From the NCBI GenBank assembly GCA_950059165.1, contig CATLUC010000003.1:16061-41451 (forward strand): 25,391 nucleotides of DNA, written 5' to 3'. The position numbers and the translations under genes were made by a program. The DNA is from an uncultured Clostridium sp. GTDB lineage: Bacteria; Bacillota; Clostridia; TANB77; CAG-508. Of this stretch, positions 1 to 8,984 are shown in pieces (position 1 is the stretch's first letter; every line of letters starts with the position of its first letter). The notes under the pieces were generated by a model, which ran no database searches, was not told the DNA's origin, and saw nothing but the letters and a program-made list of their open reading frames with translations.

Positions 1-93
1 ATAATACTACTTTTTATATTTTACCATACTTTTACATAAAATGCAACTTTTTTACGTAAATAACATATATATGTAATATTTTTGAAATAATTG

Positions 94-1515
94 TTATATT
101 TTAGCAAAAACAAAGATATTTTCCAAACTCCTTTCAGCAAGCTTCATATACCTCTCTTTTTTATCTCTAATCCTCTTTCCTTCCAATTCTGGCAAAATTC
201 CAAAATTAGCATTCATTGGCTGGAACTTATCATTTGGAGTTGAAACATATTTAGCCAAAGCACCTATAACAGTGTACTCCGAAAAACAACATTTCTTGAC
301 CTCATCTTTAAACGCACCATCTTCAAATACATCATGATTTTTTCTTCCGTCCCTAAAATCATTGGCTGCGTTTAAGCCTGCAACTAAACCTGATGATATT
401 GACTCTACATATCCTTCTACGCCTGTTATTTGCCCTGCAAAGTATAAGTTTGGTATGTTTTTTACTTGATATGTTTCGTTTAATAATTGGCTAGAGTTTA
501 TATATGTGTTTCTATGCATTACACCATATTTTACGAATTCTGCTTGTTCTAATCCTGGTATCATACTAAATACTCTTTTTTGTTCTCCAAATTTTAAGTT
601 TGTTTGGAAACCTACCATATTGTAAAGTTTTGCTTGTTTGTCATCTTGCCTTAATTGTACAACTGCATATGGTCTTTTGCCATATCTTGGGTCATCAAAT
701 CCAACTGGTTTTAATGGTCCAAACCTTAATGTGTCTATTCCTCTTTTTGCCATTATTTCAATTGGCATACAGCCCTCAAAAATCTCTCTTTTTTCAAATT
801 CACGCAAAGTCACAACTTCTGCTTCCACTAAAGCTTTCCAAAAAGCTTCATATTCCTCTTTATTCATTGGCAAATTGATATAACTTTGTTCTTCTGTATT
901 TTGCTCTTCTAGCCTCTTCTTCCATTCTTCCATTGTTTCATCCTTTTTCTTCTCTTTTCTATATCTATCTCCATAAAAAGCAATATCAAAATTAATGCTG
1001 TCTTTTTCCAAAATAGGAGCTGCAGCATCATAAAAATACAACTTATCTTGACCTGTTATCTCTTGAATTTGCTTTGCTAGTCCATTAGAAGTAAGTGGAC
1101 CTGTTGCAATAATAACAATATGGTCTTTTATCATTTCCTTAATATTAGTAACCTCTTCATTAATAACCTCTATGTAAGGGTTTTTCATAATTTCCTTAGT
1201 TACTCTTTTAGCAAAAGCATCTCTATCAACTGCTAAAGCTTGTCCAGCTGGCACTTTTGTTTCATCAGCTATACGAATTAACAAAGAATCTAATCTCCTT
1301 AACTCTTCCTTTAACAAACCACAAGCATTAGTAATCAAATTTGACTTAAAAGAATTGCTACATACAATCTCTGCTAAGTCTTGATTACTATGTGCTGGTG
1401 AATACTTTTGTGGCTTCATCTCGTATAACTTTACTTTAATATTTCTCTTTGCAATTTGGTAAGCTGCTTCACATCCAGCTAATCCTCCACCTATAACAAT
1501 TACATAGTCTTCCAT
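94..1515 (-). CDS. trmFO: tRNA uracil-54 C5-methyltransferase, folate/FAD-dependent
   Basis: Makes ribothymidine at position 54 of the tRNA T-loop, using methylene-tetrahydrofolate and reduced FAD; cytoplasmic. At 473 residues it is slightly longer than the usual 435-450. The N-terminal Rossmann motif GGGLAGCEAA binds FAD. The family block CSNSFKSN (about residue 52) and the EGCMPIE motif (about residue 250) carry the two cysteines known to matter in catalysis. Typical C-terminal blocks follow: FAGQITGVEGY and FQPMNANFGILPEL. The ATG at 1515 is preceded by a GGAGAG ribosome binding site. Two CGGA strings (279-281 and 347-349 on the other strand) fall out of frame, as TCG GAG and GAC GGA, and the reading frame is undisturbed there, which serves as an internal control for the frameshift finding. 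Downstream of the stop only about 90 bases of AT-rich DNA remain. Confidence 0.96.
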   Translation of the reverse strand: MEDYVIVIGGGLAGCEAAYQIAKRNIKVKLYEMKPQKYSPAHSNQDLAEIVCSNSFKSNLITNACGLLKEELRRLDSLLIRIADETKVPAGQALAVDRDAFAKRVTKEIMKNPYIEVINEEVTNIKEMIKDHIVIIATGPLTSNGLAKQIQEITGQDKLYFYDAAAPILEKDSINFDIAFYGDRYRKEKKKDETMEEWKKRLEEQNTEEQSYINLPMNKEEYEAFWKALVEAEVVTLREFEKREIFEGCMPIEIMAKRGIDTLRFGPLKPVGFDDPRYGKRPYAVVQLRQDDKQAKLYNMVGFQTNLKFGEQKRVFSMIPGLEQAEFVKYGVMHRNTYINSSQLLNETYQVKNIPNLYFAGQITGVEGYVESISSGLVAGLNAANDFRDGRKNHDVFEDGAFKDEVKKCCFSEYTVIGALAKYVSTPNDKFQPMNANFGILPELEGKRIRDKKERYMKLAERSLENIFVFAKI

Positions 1516-1536
1516 AAAATTCTTCTCTCCTTTTTT

Positions 1537-1588
1537 GGCATAATTGGGACAGGTACAATTGTTCCCATTTGGGCATAATTGGGACAGG
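1537..1588. repeat. tandem 17-bp direct repeat with 35-bp period
   Basis: GGCATAATTGGGACAGG occurs at 1537-1553 and again at 1572-1588. The spacer contains GTTCCC, which partly pairs with GGGACA, so short hairpins are possible. It lies between the 3' end of the ATPase gene and the start of trmFO. GGGACA/TGTCCC-rich repeats of this kind are common intergenic elements in clostridia (from memory of the group). No function can be assigned. Confidence 0.7.
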
Positions 1589-1629
1589 CACTACGATACC
1601 AAAAATTGTAATAGTGCCTTGGTATTACT

Positions 1630-2928
1630 TTATAAGCAGAACACAGCATACAATGGTATTGAATATATATTATTTGAGAAACCAAAGTTTCTTGCTGATA
1701 TTCTAATTGCATATGGTGGTTTGTATTTTAGAATGTAGTTTGACATGCTTCTTGATTTTATGTGTTCTCCTGCTTTTATCTCTATTGGTATTACTTGATT
1801 TTCTTTACTTATTACAAAATCAATTTCCATTGTTTGTGTTGGTTTATAATATATTAAGTCTATTTGCTTTGCTTTTAATTCTTGGGCAACATAGTTTTCT
1901 GTTAAAGCACCTTTAAATATGCTATTTTGGTTTAATTGTATATCTTGATATGGTACATCTGTAAGTGTTGCTAATAGGCCAACATCATTTAAATAGACTT
2001 TAAAGTTTGTGTTATCAATAAATATACGAAGTGGTGTTTTAGGTGTTTCTAATTTGTTTGCTTTGTAGACCAATGAACTTGCCACCAACCAATCTAATGG
2101 CAATTCGTAGTCTCTTTTATTTGCAGTTGGTTTTACTATGTTGTATTTGAATTTTGTGTTTTCCTTTGCTAGCTGTTTTGGTATAGAATCATATATTTCA
2201 TTGATTTTTATTGTTTCTGCTCCACTTGTAGTGTATTTTCTCATGTCTGCTATGTATGCTGTAATAATGGAATTGTGAATTACTCTTTCTATCAATAAGC
2301 TATTTTTTTCATGCTCAATATAATTTAAAATTGCTTGTGGCATTCCTCCTACATATAAATAGTCTTGATAATATTTAATTGCTTTTTCGTGTAAAATTTC
2401 TGCCATAGGCTTTTTGTTAGTGTAACAATTTCTTATTTCTTTTGATAATTCTTCTTCTCCTATTGCCCATAAAAATTCTTCAAAGTCCATTGGATACATA
2501 TTTAATATTCTTACTTTTCCTACTGGGAAGGATGAAGCAAATCGATGCAATTTGACTCCCAGCAAGCTTCCTGCTGTAATTATTCTGTAATTTTCTTGTG
2601 CTTCGCAAAAATACTTTAATGATGTTATTGCTCTTTCACAAATTTGAATTTCATCAAAAAATATTACTGTTTTTTCTATATCTATGTTTTCTCCTGTTAA
2701 TATTTCTATTTTGTGTATAATTTCTTTTGGCTCTAATGTACTATCAAATACAGAAGAAAGCTTTGATATGTTCTCAAAGTTTAAATATAGATATTTTTCA
2801 TAATTTTCTTTGCAAAATTTATTTATTATATATGTTTTCCCTATTTGCCTTGCACCTATTATCATAAGTGGCTCTTTGATGTTTCTATTTTTCCAATCTT
2901 TTAACTGTTCTAAAAATTTTCTTTCCAT
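1630..2928 (-). CDS. AAA-type ATPase with C-terminal DUF4143 domain
   Basis: A 432-residue P-loop ATPase of the common bacterial/archaeal AAA_14-DUF4143 family, whose cellular role is unsettled. Visible motifs: Walker A GARQIGKT near residue 25; Walker B VIFFDEIQ near residue 90; sensor-like TAGSLLG; the DUF4143 block FKGALTENYVAQEL near residue 340. A C-terminal PD-(D/E)XK-like strand pair (IDFVI, then VIPIEIKAG) keeps both D and E-x-K. The start at 2928 is ATG, preceded by AAATGG-poor sequence with a GGGGGT stretch acting as a possible weak ribosome binding site. It is transcribed away from the SNF2 gene and toward trmFO. It is a paralogue of the ATPase at 6235-7500, and the pair flanks the SNF2 gene. 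Members of this family are often found as solitary, mobile-looking genes. Confidence 0.88.
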   Translation of the reverse strand: MERKFLEQLKDWKNRNIKEPLMIIGARQIGKTYIINKFCKENYEKYLYLNFENISKLSSVFDSTLEPKEIIHKIEILTGENIDIEKTVIFFDEIQICERAITSLKYFCEAQENYRIITAGSLLGVKLHRFASSFPVGKVRILNMYPMDFEEFLWAIGEEELSKEIRNCYTNKKPMAEILHEKAIKYYQDYLYVGGMPQAILNYIEHEKNSLLIERVIHNSIITAYIADMRKYTTSGAETIKINEIYDSIPKQLAKENTKFKYNIVKPTANKRDYELPLDWLVASSLVYKANKLETPKTPLRIFIDNTNFKVYLNDVGLLATLTDVPYQDIQLNQNSIFKGALTENYVAQELKAKQIDLIYYKPTQTMEIDFVISKENQVIPIEIKAGEHIKSRSMSNYILKYKPPYAIRISARNFGFSNNIYSIPLYAVFCL

Positions 2929-2980
2929 TTAAGGTTCACCCCCATTTTATTTAATTTTAACATACTTTTTTGCTGTAATC

Positions 2981-3044
2981 AATAAAAAAATGAAAAACTT
3001 CATTTTTTTATGCATAATTATTTGAAGTTTTTCATTTTTTTATT
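2981..3044. repeat. perfect 22-bp inverted repeat, terminator-like
   Basis: Arms at 2981-3002 and 3023-3044 are perfect reverse complements around a 20-base AT-rich loop. The core is TGAAAAACTTCA paired with TGAAGTTTTTCA, and both outer flanks are A/T runs, so it would act as an intrinsic terminator in either direction. It sits between two divergent genes, where no terminator is needed. It may therefore mark the former end of a transcript or the edge of an inserted ATPase gene. Confidence 0.8.
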
Positions 3045-3076
3045 TGTTAAGTTTTTTTGTGGTCACAATTTTTCAC

Positions 3077-3105
3077 TTGCTTTTTACCTCAAATTATTAT
3101 ATAAT
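3077..3105 (+). promoter_or_regulatory. promoter of the SNF2 helicase gene
   Basis: A -35 TTGCTT (3077-3082) and a perfect -10 TATAAT (3100-3105) are separated by 17 bases. Transcription would start near 3112. The ATG at 3132 follows an AAAGGAG ribosome binding site at about 3118-3124. Confidence 0.75.
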
Positions 3106-3131
3106 AGTACACCGAGAAAAGGAGTAAAACA

Positions 3132-6100
3132 ATGTCAATTAATAACAAATTTATAGATAATGCAAATACTTTAAATACCACAAATCAATATAAAAATTTC
3201 AAGCAAATTGTTAATACATTTTATAACGAAGAAATTGATGATATAGGTCAAGACGAAGAAATAGAATTAAAAAATAAAGGTACTATTAAATTAGAGCCTA
3301 AAATTATATATGATAAATTTTCACGGAGATATGAGGGCAGAGTTTAAAATAGGAACAAATAAAATGTATAAAATTAAGGATTTGTCTGAATTTTATACTA
3401 GAATGATGAATAAATCTTTTTACAAATATGGTGGAAAGCTAGAATTTATTCATACTGTAGAGATGTTTGAAGAAGAAAGTAAGCCTTTATTAGACTTCAT
3501 TTTAAAGTATGCTGAGATTATTAAATATGCCAATTCTAATTCTAATAGCAATTTTCGTTATTATGGAAAGGCTTTAAATGAAACTAATATTTTGCTAAGT
3601 AGTAGTGGAATTGATGATTTATTTGATATTTTAAATGGCAAAAAGGTTGTTTTTCAAAAAGATTATAATACACAGGAAGTTGTTTTTACAGATGAACAGC
3701 CTAAAATTGAATTTAAGTTAAAGAAAAGAAATGATGGTCAATATATTATTGAGCCAAATATTGATGTTTTTAAGGTAACTATTGTTAAGGGTAAACAATA
3801 TAAATATGTGCTAGATGAAGAAAAGCTTTATCGTTGTTCAAAAGAGTTCGAAAATAGTAATTTAAAGCTACTAGAGTTATTTAGAAAAAACTATATTACA
3901 GAGGTTTTATTGGGAAAAGATGAATTAAAGCAACTTTTTTCTATTGTTATTCCCAAAGTTAAAAATGCGATTATTTTAGAGAATTTAACTGAAGAAGAGA
4001 TAGAAACTTATAAACCTAAAGAGCTTGGAGTTAAAGTGTTTTTAGATTTTGATAAAAAAAATTATTTAATTGCAGAGGTCAAATTTTCTTATGAAGATTA
4101 TGAATTTAATCCATTAGATGAATCTTTGCATTTGGATTTCCCAAGAAATATGATACAAGAAACTAAGACTTTGAATGTATTTAGAAAAACTGGTTTTATG
4201 TTTGACAGTAAAAATTTGAGGTTCATTTTGCCAAATAATGATGATATTTATCGCTTTTTGACAGAAGATGTCGATTATTATATGCAAAAATTTGAAGTTT
4301 TAGTAACACAAAAGTTTAAAGATAATCAAATTAGACAACCTAAACTTGGAAATATTGGTGTTAAAGTAGAAAATAATTTGTTATCAATTGACTTAAAAAA
4401 TATGGACATAAATATATCTGAACTTCAAGATATAATGTCTAAATATTCATTAAAGAAGAAATATTACAGGCTAAAAGATGGCAGTTTTCTAAGCCTTGAA
4501 GAGAATAAAGAAATTGACTTTTTAGACAAATTAGTTACAGGTATGGATATTGATTATAAATCAATACAAGATGGTGAGATTAAATTGCCTGTTAATAGGA
4601 GTTTGTATTTAAATCAATTGCTTAAAAATATGAAAGGTACTGAAATTGTTAAAAATGCTGAATATAGGCAAATTGTAAATAATATGGATAAAGAATTGCT
4701 AGAAGAAGAACTTATAGTTCCTAAAAATTTAGAACATATTTTAAGATATTACCAAAAAACTGGTTTTAAGTGGATGAAAATTTTAGACAGTTATAAGTTT
4801 GGTGGTATTTTAGCAGATGATATGGGACTTCGGAAAAACTATTCAAATGTTATCTGTTATTGTTGATTATGTTCAAAACACACAAAATATTGAGCAAAAA
4901 AAAGCAAGTCTTGTAGTTTCTCCAAGTTCTTTGACTCTAAATTGGCAAAATGAAGCTGAAAAATTCACAAAAGGCTTAAAAACTTTAGTAATTAGAGGTT
5001 CTTTAACTGAAAGAAAAAGAAAAATTCGAGAAATGGGACAATATGATATAGTAATTACTTCTTATGATTTATTAAAAAGAGATATTGAACTATATATTGA
5101 ACAAGACTATCAATTTCGCTACATTATTGCAGATGAAGCACAATATTTAAAAAATAGCAACACTCAAAATGCTAAGGCTATTAAAAAAATAAAGGCAGAT
5201 ACAAGGTATGCACTAACTGGAACACCAATTGAAAATTCTTTGTCTGAGCTTTGGTCTATTTTTGATTTTATTATGCCTGGTTATTTGTTTAGCTATAAAA
5301 AGTTTAAAACAATGTATGAAATACCAATTGTAAAAGACGAAAATCAAGATGTTATGGCAAAACTTAGGATGCTTATTGAACCTTTTATTTTAAGAAGAAA
5401 TAAAAAAGAGGTTTTAACTGAACTTCCAGATAAGACTATAACAATACTAAATAATGAAATGGAAGAAGAACAAAGAAATATTTACTTGAATTATTTGGCT
5501 CAGGCAAAACAGGAAATAGCAGATGAAATTGAATTAAATGGTTTTGAAAAGAGCCAAATGCAAATACTTGCAGCTCTTACAAGACTAAGACAAATTTGTT
5601 GTCATCCAAGCCTATTTATTGAAGATTACAAAAGTGGTAGTAGCAAGTTAGAACAATGTATTGAGGTAATAGATGAAGCAACTAATAGTGGTCATAAGAT
5701 TTTACTGTTTTCTGGTTATACTTCTATGTTTGAGATTATTGAAAAGGATTTACAACAAAAAAATATTTCTTATTTTAAGTTGACTGGTAGTACTAAAGTT
5801 GATGAAAGACTTGAATTAGTAGAAGAATTTAATAAAAATCCTGATATTAAGGTGTTTTTGATTTCTCTTAAGGCTGGTGGAACTGGTCTGAATTTAACTG
5901 GTGCAGATATGGTTATTCATTATGACCCTTGGTGGAATTTGTCTACTGAAAATCAAGCAACAGATAGGGCTTACAGAATTGGTCAAAAGAATAATGTTCA
6001 GGTTTATAAGTTGATTACTAAGAATTCTATTGAAGAAAAGATTTATGAGTTGCAACAAAAAAAGGCTGAATTGGTTGATAATATGCTAAGTACAAAAACT

Positions 6101-6151
6101 TCGTTTATTAATAAATTTTCTAAAGAAGAAATTTTGAACCTCTTTGGGTGA
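3132..6151 (+). CDS. SNF2-family helicase, needs two +1 shifts at CGGA
   Basis: A bacterial SNF2/RapA-like ATP-dependent DNA translocase of about 1005 residues once two single-base shifts are allowed (3324 and 4831). The N-terminal part is the SNF2-associated domain (INMYKIKDL-type block near residue 80); the usual SWIM zinc finger in front of it is missing, so the protein is shorter than typical. The translocase motifs run in order: DDMGLGKT (motif I, spans the second shift, glycine 567), DEAQ (motif II), LTGTPIEN (III), GGTGLNLTGAD (V) and QATDRAYRIGQ (VI). The first shift joins IIYDKFS to GDMRAEFKIGTNK. Without shifting, translation ends 8 codons after the first site and 11 codons after the second, so no ATPase would be made. 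Both downstream segments keep ordinary codon use and intact motifs, which argues against decay. The start has a strong AAAGGAG site. Confidence 0.93.
3324..3327 (+). other. CGGA +1 frameshift site 1 (SNF2, residue 65)
   Basis: Zero frame reads TCA CGG AGA and then stops within 8 codons. Skipping C gives TCA GGA GAT, which continues into the conserved RAEFKIGTNKMYKIKDL stretch. Confidence 0.85.
4831..4834 (+). other. CGGA +1 frameshift site 2 (SNF2 Walker A)
   Basis: Zero frame reads CTT CGG AAA AAC and stops soon after. Skipping C gives CTT GGA AAA ACT, exactly completing the invariant MGLGKT of SNF2 motif I. This shows that the four bases CGGA must yield one residue, glycine. Confidence 0.95.
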
Positions 6152-6173
6152 ACTAAACTTCATTTTTTACTTC

Positions 6174-6215
6174 AAAACCAAAGTTTTTTCAAAAATATGA
6201 AAAAACTTTGGTTTT
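6174..6215. terminator. bidirectional intrinsic terminator
   Basis: Perfect 18-bp inverted repeat (6174-6191 and 6198-6215) with a 6-base loop AAAATA; the stem core is CCAAAG/CTTTGG with A/T-rich edges. It lies between the convergent SNF2 gene (stop at 6151) and the ATPase gene (stop at 6235) and would serve both. Confidence 0.9.
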
Positions 6216-6234
6216 TAATGCACTTTTTTCATTT

Positions 6235-7500
6235 TTACAGTAATTCAATAGGTATCAAATTATTATTTTTATCAATTGGAAATATATCTTTTGTTAGACA
6301 TATAACACCACCATTTCCTATTTCCATTCCAAACTTTTTAGTAACATCAAAATTCTTTATTGCCTGTTTACCTGGATTATAGCTTTTCTTTATTTCTAAA
6401 GGATACACTTTATTATTATATATAATAATTAAACCTATTTCCTTTACATTGTTATCTCTGTAATAATACAAGTATTTTCTACTATCTAAGCCTTGATTTG
6501 AAAATGATTTTATAACTTCTGTCACTACATATGTTTCTAAAATTGCACCATTAAATGCACTTCTTTCTAGTGTTATACTGTCCATATATCCTGCTAAATA
6601 GCAAGCAAGTCCTGTGTCCATAAAATAAATTTTAGGTCTTTTTACTATCCTAGATACATTGTTATTTGAATATGGTTGTAATAAATATACCAATCCTGTA
6701 CTTACTAAAATAGATAACCAATTTTGTGCTGTCATATTATTTATTTCTATTGAATTTGATATGTCGTTTATGTTTAGTTCTTGACCTGTTCTTACTGCAA
6801 TTGATTCTATAAATTTTAAGAATTTTGTTTCATCTTTTACATTTATTAGTTCTCTTATATCTCTTTCTATATATGTTTTTATATAAGTTTCAAAAAAATC
6901 TCTTGGCTCTATATTTGGATTTGAATATAATTCAGGATAACTTCCCTTTAGTATTTTTTCATATAATTGGTCAACTTCTAATCTATCTGCTTTTTCTCTT
7001 TTTTCAAGTTCTTCATATGTTGGCAAAAACATTTGATCCTTTTTCTTTTCTATTTCCCTATTTGATAATGGATATAATTCTAATATTCCAACTCTTCCTG
7101 CTAAAGATTCACTAATACTTTGCATTGTGTGAAATACTTGTGAACCTGTTAAATAATACAGTCCTGTTGCTTCTACTTCTTTGTTTTCTAAGTGTTCTTG
7201 TCTTTTTTTATCTACTATTATTTTTATGTACGACAATAACTTAGGTGCATATTGAAATTCATCTATTATTAGTGGTGGCTTATATCTTTCTAAAAACATT
7301 TCTGGCTCTTCAATTGCTAATGCTCTTATTGATAAATTGTCTAAAGATATATAGTTTATTTTTTCATTTTCTTTTTTTTGTATATTATTTAAAAGTGTAG
7401 TTTTTCCAACTTGTCTTGAACCTGTAATCATAATAACTGGGAATGCTTTGGCTAATTCATTAAATTTGTTTTCTATGCTTCTTTCAATATAACCACTCAT
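6235..7500 (-). CDS. AAA-type ATPase with DUF4143 domain, second copy
   Basis: A 421-residue member of the same ATPase family as 1630-2928 but clearly diverged from it. Visible motifs: Walker A GSRQVGKT; Walker B PLIIDEFQ; TGSQVFHTMQSISESLAGRVG; the DUF4143 block FNGAILETYVVTEV; and a C-terminal nuclease-like strand pair. In that pair the usual EID is EIG (Gly for Asp, GGT where GAT is expected) while PLEIKK is kept, so any nuclease-like activity is doubtful. The start was set at the ATG at 7500 (MSGYIERSI) because AAGGGGG precedes it and a good promoter lies inside the longer open frame that runs up to 7578. Confidence 0.88.
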   Translation of the reverse strand: MSGYIERSIENKFNELAKAFPVIMITGSRQVGKTTLLNNIQKKENEKINYISLDNLSIRALAIEEPEMFLERYKPPLIIDEFQYAPKLLSYIKIIVDKKRQEHLENKEVEATGLYYLTGSQVFHTMQSISESLAGRVGILELYPLSNREIEKKKDQMFLPTYEELEKREKADRLEVDQLYEKILKGSYPELYSNPNIEPRDFFETYIKTYIERDIRELINVKDETKFLKFIESIAVRTGQELNINDISNSIEINNMTAQNWLSILVSTGLVYLLQPYSNNNVSRIVKRPKIYFMDTGLACYLAGYMDSITLERSAFNGAILETYVVTEVIKSFSNQGLDSRKYLYYYRDNNVKEIGLIIIYNNKVYPLEIKKSYNPGKQAIKNFDVTKKFGMEIGNGGVICLTKDIFPIDKNNNLIPIELL

Positions 7501-7536
7501 ATTATCGTCCCCCTTTTTAGTATTTCTTCTAATTAT

Positions 7537-7565
7537 ATTATATACTTTTTCTAATTTTTTAGCAA
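7537..7565 (-). promoter_or_regulatory. promoter of the second DUF4143 ATPase
   Basis: On the minus strand, TTGCTA (7565-7560) and TATAAT (7542-7537) are separated by 17 bases. Transcription would start near 7530, upstream of the ATG at 7500. This supports the shorter start. Confidence 0.65.
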
Positions 7566-7614
7566 TATTTTTATACAAATTTATACTATCACTATAATTT
7601 TGTATGTGACGTTG

Positions 7615-7677
7615 GGGACGTTTCTTTTTTCACAAAAATGTGAAAAAAGAAACGTCCCTAATTCACATTTTTGTGAA
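7615..7677. repeat. perfect 20-bp hairpin plus a second small hairpin
   Basis: Arms at 7615-7634 and 7639-7658 pair perfectly around an AAAA loop; the stem starts GGGACG and ends CGTCCC. A second hairpin, TTCACA-TTTT-TGTGAA, follows at 7662-7677 and reuses the TTCACA/TGTGAA motif of the first stem. This looks like a dispersed palindromic repeat element. It lies just past the stop of the GltD-like gene and upstream of the ATPase promoter, so it may also terminate the long minus-strand operon. Confidence 0.8.
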
Positions 7678-7692
7678 ATTTGGGACACATCT

Positions 7693-8949
7693 TTAATTTT
7701 CTAATATGTTTTTTGCTGCTTCTCTTCCTGAATATGCTGCCCATGCAACTGTTGATTTTACTCCTGCTAAGTCTCCTCCTGCATATATTTTAGGGTTAGA
7801 TGTTTGGTAATTTTCGTTTACTTCAATGGTTCCCCATTTTGTTGTTTTTAATCCTAGTTCTTGTACATAATTTTCTACTTTAGAACCTAATGCCATTACA
7901 ATGTGGTCTACTTTTATTTCATAATTGCTACCCTCAATATTTACTGGCACTAGTCTATTCTCATTTTCTTTTTGAACTAATTGTGTTTTTATTAATTCTG
8001 CTTTTTCTACTTTGTCTTTTCCTATTATTTTTACTATATTATTTTGGAATAAAAATTCAATTCCTTCTTTTTTAGCATCTTCTACCTCTTTTTCTTCTGC
8101 TGGCATTTGTTCTTTTGCTCTTCTGTAAATTACTTTTACTTCTTTTGCTCCTAGCCTTTTAATTGTTCTTGCGCAATCCATTGCTACATTTCCACCACCA
8201 ATTACAGCCACTGTTTTGCCCTCATAATTAGGATGTAAGTTATATTCTAAAAGTTCATTTCCACCAATAACACCTTCTAGTTCTTCTCCACTAACTCCCA
8301 TTTTGGCTGATTTATTAGCACCTATGCTTAAAAATATGGCATCATATTCTTTTAACAAGTCATTTAAAAATAGATTTTTTCCTAATTGCATATTGTATTT
8401 TACTTCAATTCCTAGGTTTAAGATTTTATCTACTGTTTTTTTAACAATTTCTTTTGGTAATCTGAATTCTGGAATTCCATGCACTAATAACCCACCTAGA
8501 TAATCGTATTTTTCATAGATAGTTACTTTTGCTCCACCTTTGGCTAAAAAACTACTTGCTGTTAGTCCAGCAGGTCCACCACCAATTACAGCTACTTTTT
8601 TATTTGTTTTGTTATTGTTTATTTCTTCTTTATAACAATTCAATAAACTGCTGTCATCTTCTATTATTGTATCAAAAGCAAAGGCCTCTAATTCTCCTAT
8701 TGATACTGGCTCTCCTTTTATTCCCCTTACACATGAGCCTTGACATTGTTTTTGATGTGGACAAATCCTTCCACATATTCCTTGTAATACTGTTGTTTTT
8801 GCTAGTATTTCATATGCTTTTTTGTAGTTTTCTTGCTTGATTTGTTCTATAAATTGTGGGATTTCGTTTCCTAATGGACATCCTTTTATAGAACATGGCT
8901 TTACTTTACAATTTAAACAATATTCTGATTTTTCTTTTATTTCTTCCAT
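7693..8949 (-). CDS. GltD-like NAD(P)H oxidoreductase (FAD, Fe-S)
   Basis: A 418-residue protein of the glutamate-synthase small-subunit family (GltD/NfnB/SudA type), which passes electrons between NAD(P)H, FAD and Fe-S clusters. The N-terminal Fe-S domain has two cysteine groups: C17-x2-C20-x4-C25-x4-C30P, and CGRICPHQKQCQGSC near residues 58-72. The FAD Rossmann motif is GGGPAGL near residue 124 and the NAD(P) motif is GGGNVAMDCART near residue 252. A C-terminal YAGGDLAG block closes the FAD domain. It is somewhat shorter than usual (about 460). No large glutamate-synthase subunit is nearby, so the partner and the true reaction are unknown. It is the last gene of the minus-strand cluster, 35 bases after the glycosylase gene, with an AAGGGA ribosome binding site. 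Confidence 0.9.
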   Translation of the reverse strand: MEEIKEKSEYCLNCKVKPCSIKGCPLGNEIPQFIEQIKQENYKKAYEILAKTTVLQGICGRICPHQKQCQGSCVRGIKGEPVSIGELEAFAFDTIIEDDSSLLNCYKEEINNNKTNKKVAVIGGGPAGLTASSFLAKGGAKVTIYEKYDYLGGLLVHGIPEFRLPKEIVKKTVDKILNLGIEVKYNMQLGKNLFLNDLLKEYDAIFLSIGANKSAKMGVSGEELEGVIGGNELLEYNLHPNYEGKTVAVIGGGNVAMDCARTIKRLGAKEVKVIYRRAKEQMPAEEKEVEDAKKEGIEFLFQNNIVKIIGKDKVEKAELIKTQLVQKENENRLVPVNIEGSNYEIKVDHIVMALGSKVENYVQELGLKTTKWGTIEVNENYQTSNPKIYAGGDLAGVKSTVAWAAYSGREAAKNILEN

Positions 8950-8984
8950 TTTTTATTCCCTTCTTGACAAATAATATTTATACA

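Noticed and set aside
4817..4866. Separate gene starting at 4817 with MIWDFGKT
   Set aside because: It is the out-of-frame continuation of the SNF2 helicase; the apparent start lies inside Walker A and has no ribosome binding site.
7501..7578. N-terminal extension of the second ATPase
   Set aside because: The segment contains a 17-base-spaced promoter and lacks family similarity; the ATG at 7500 has a good ribosome binding site.
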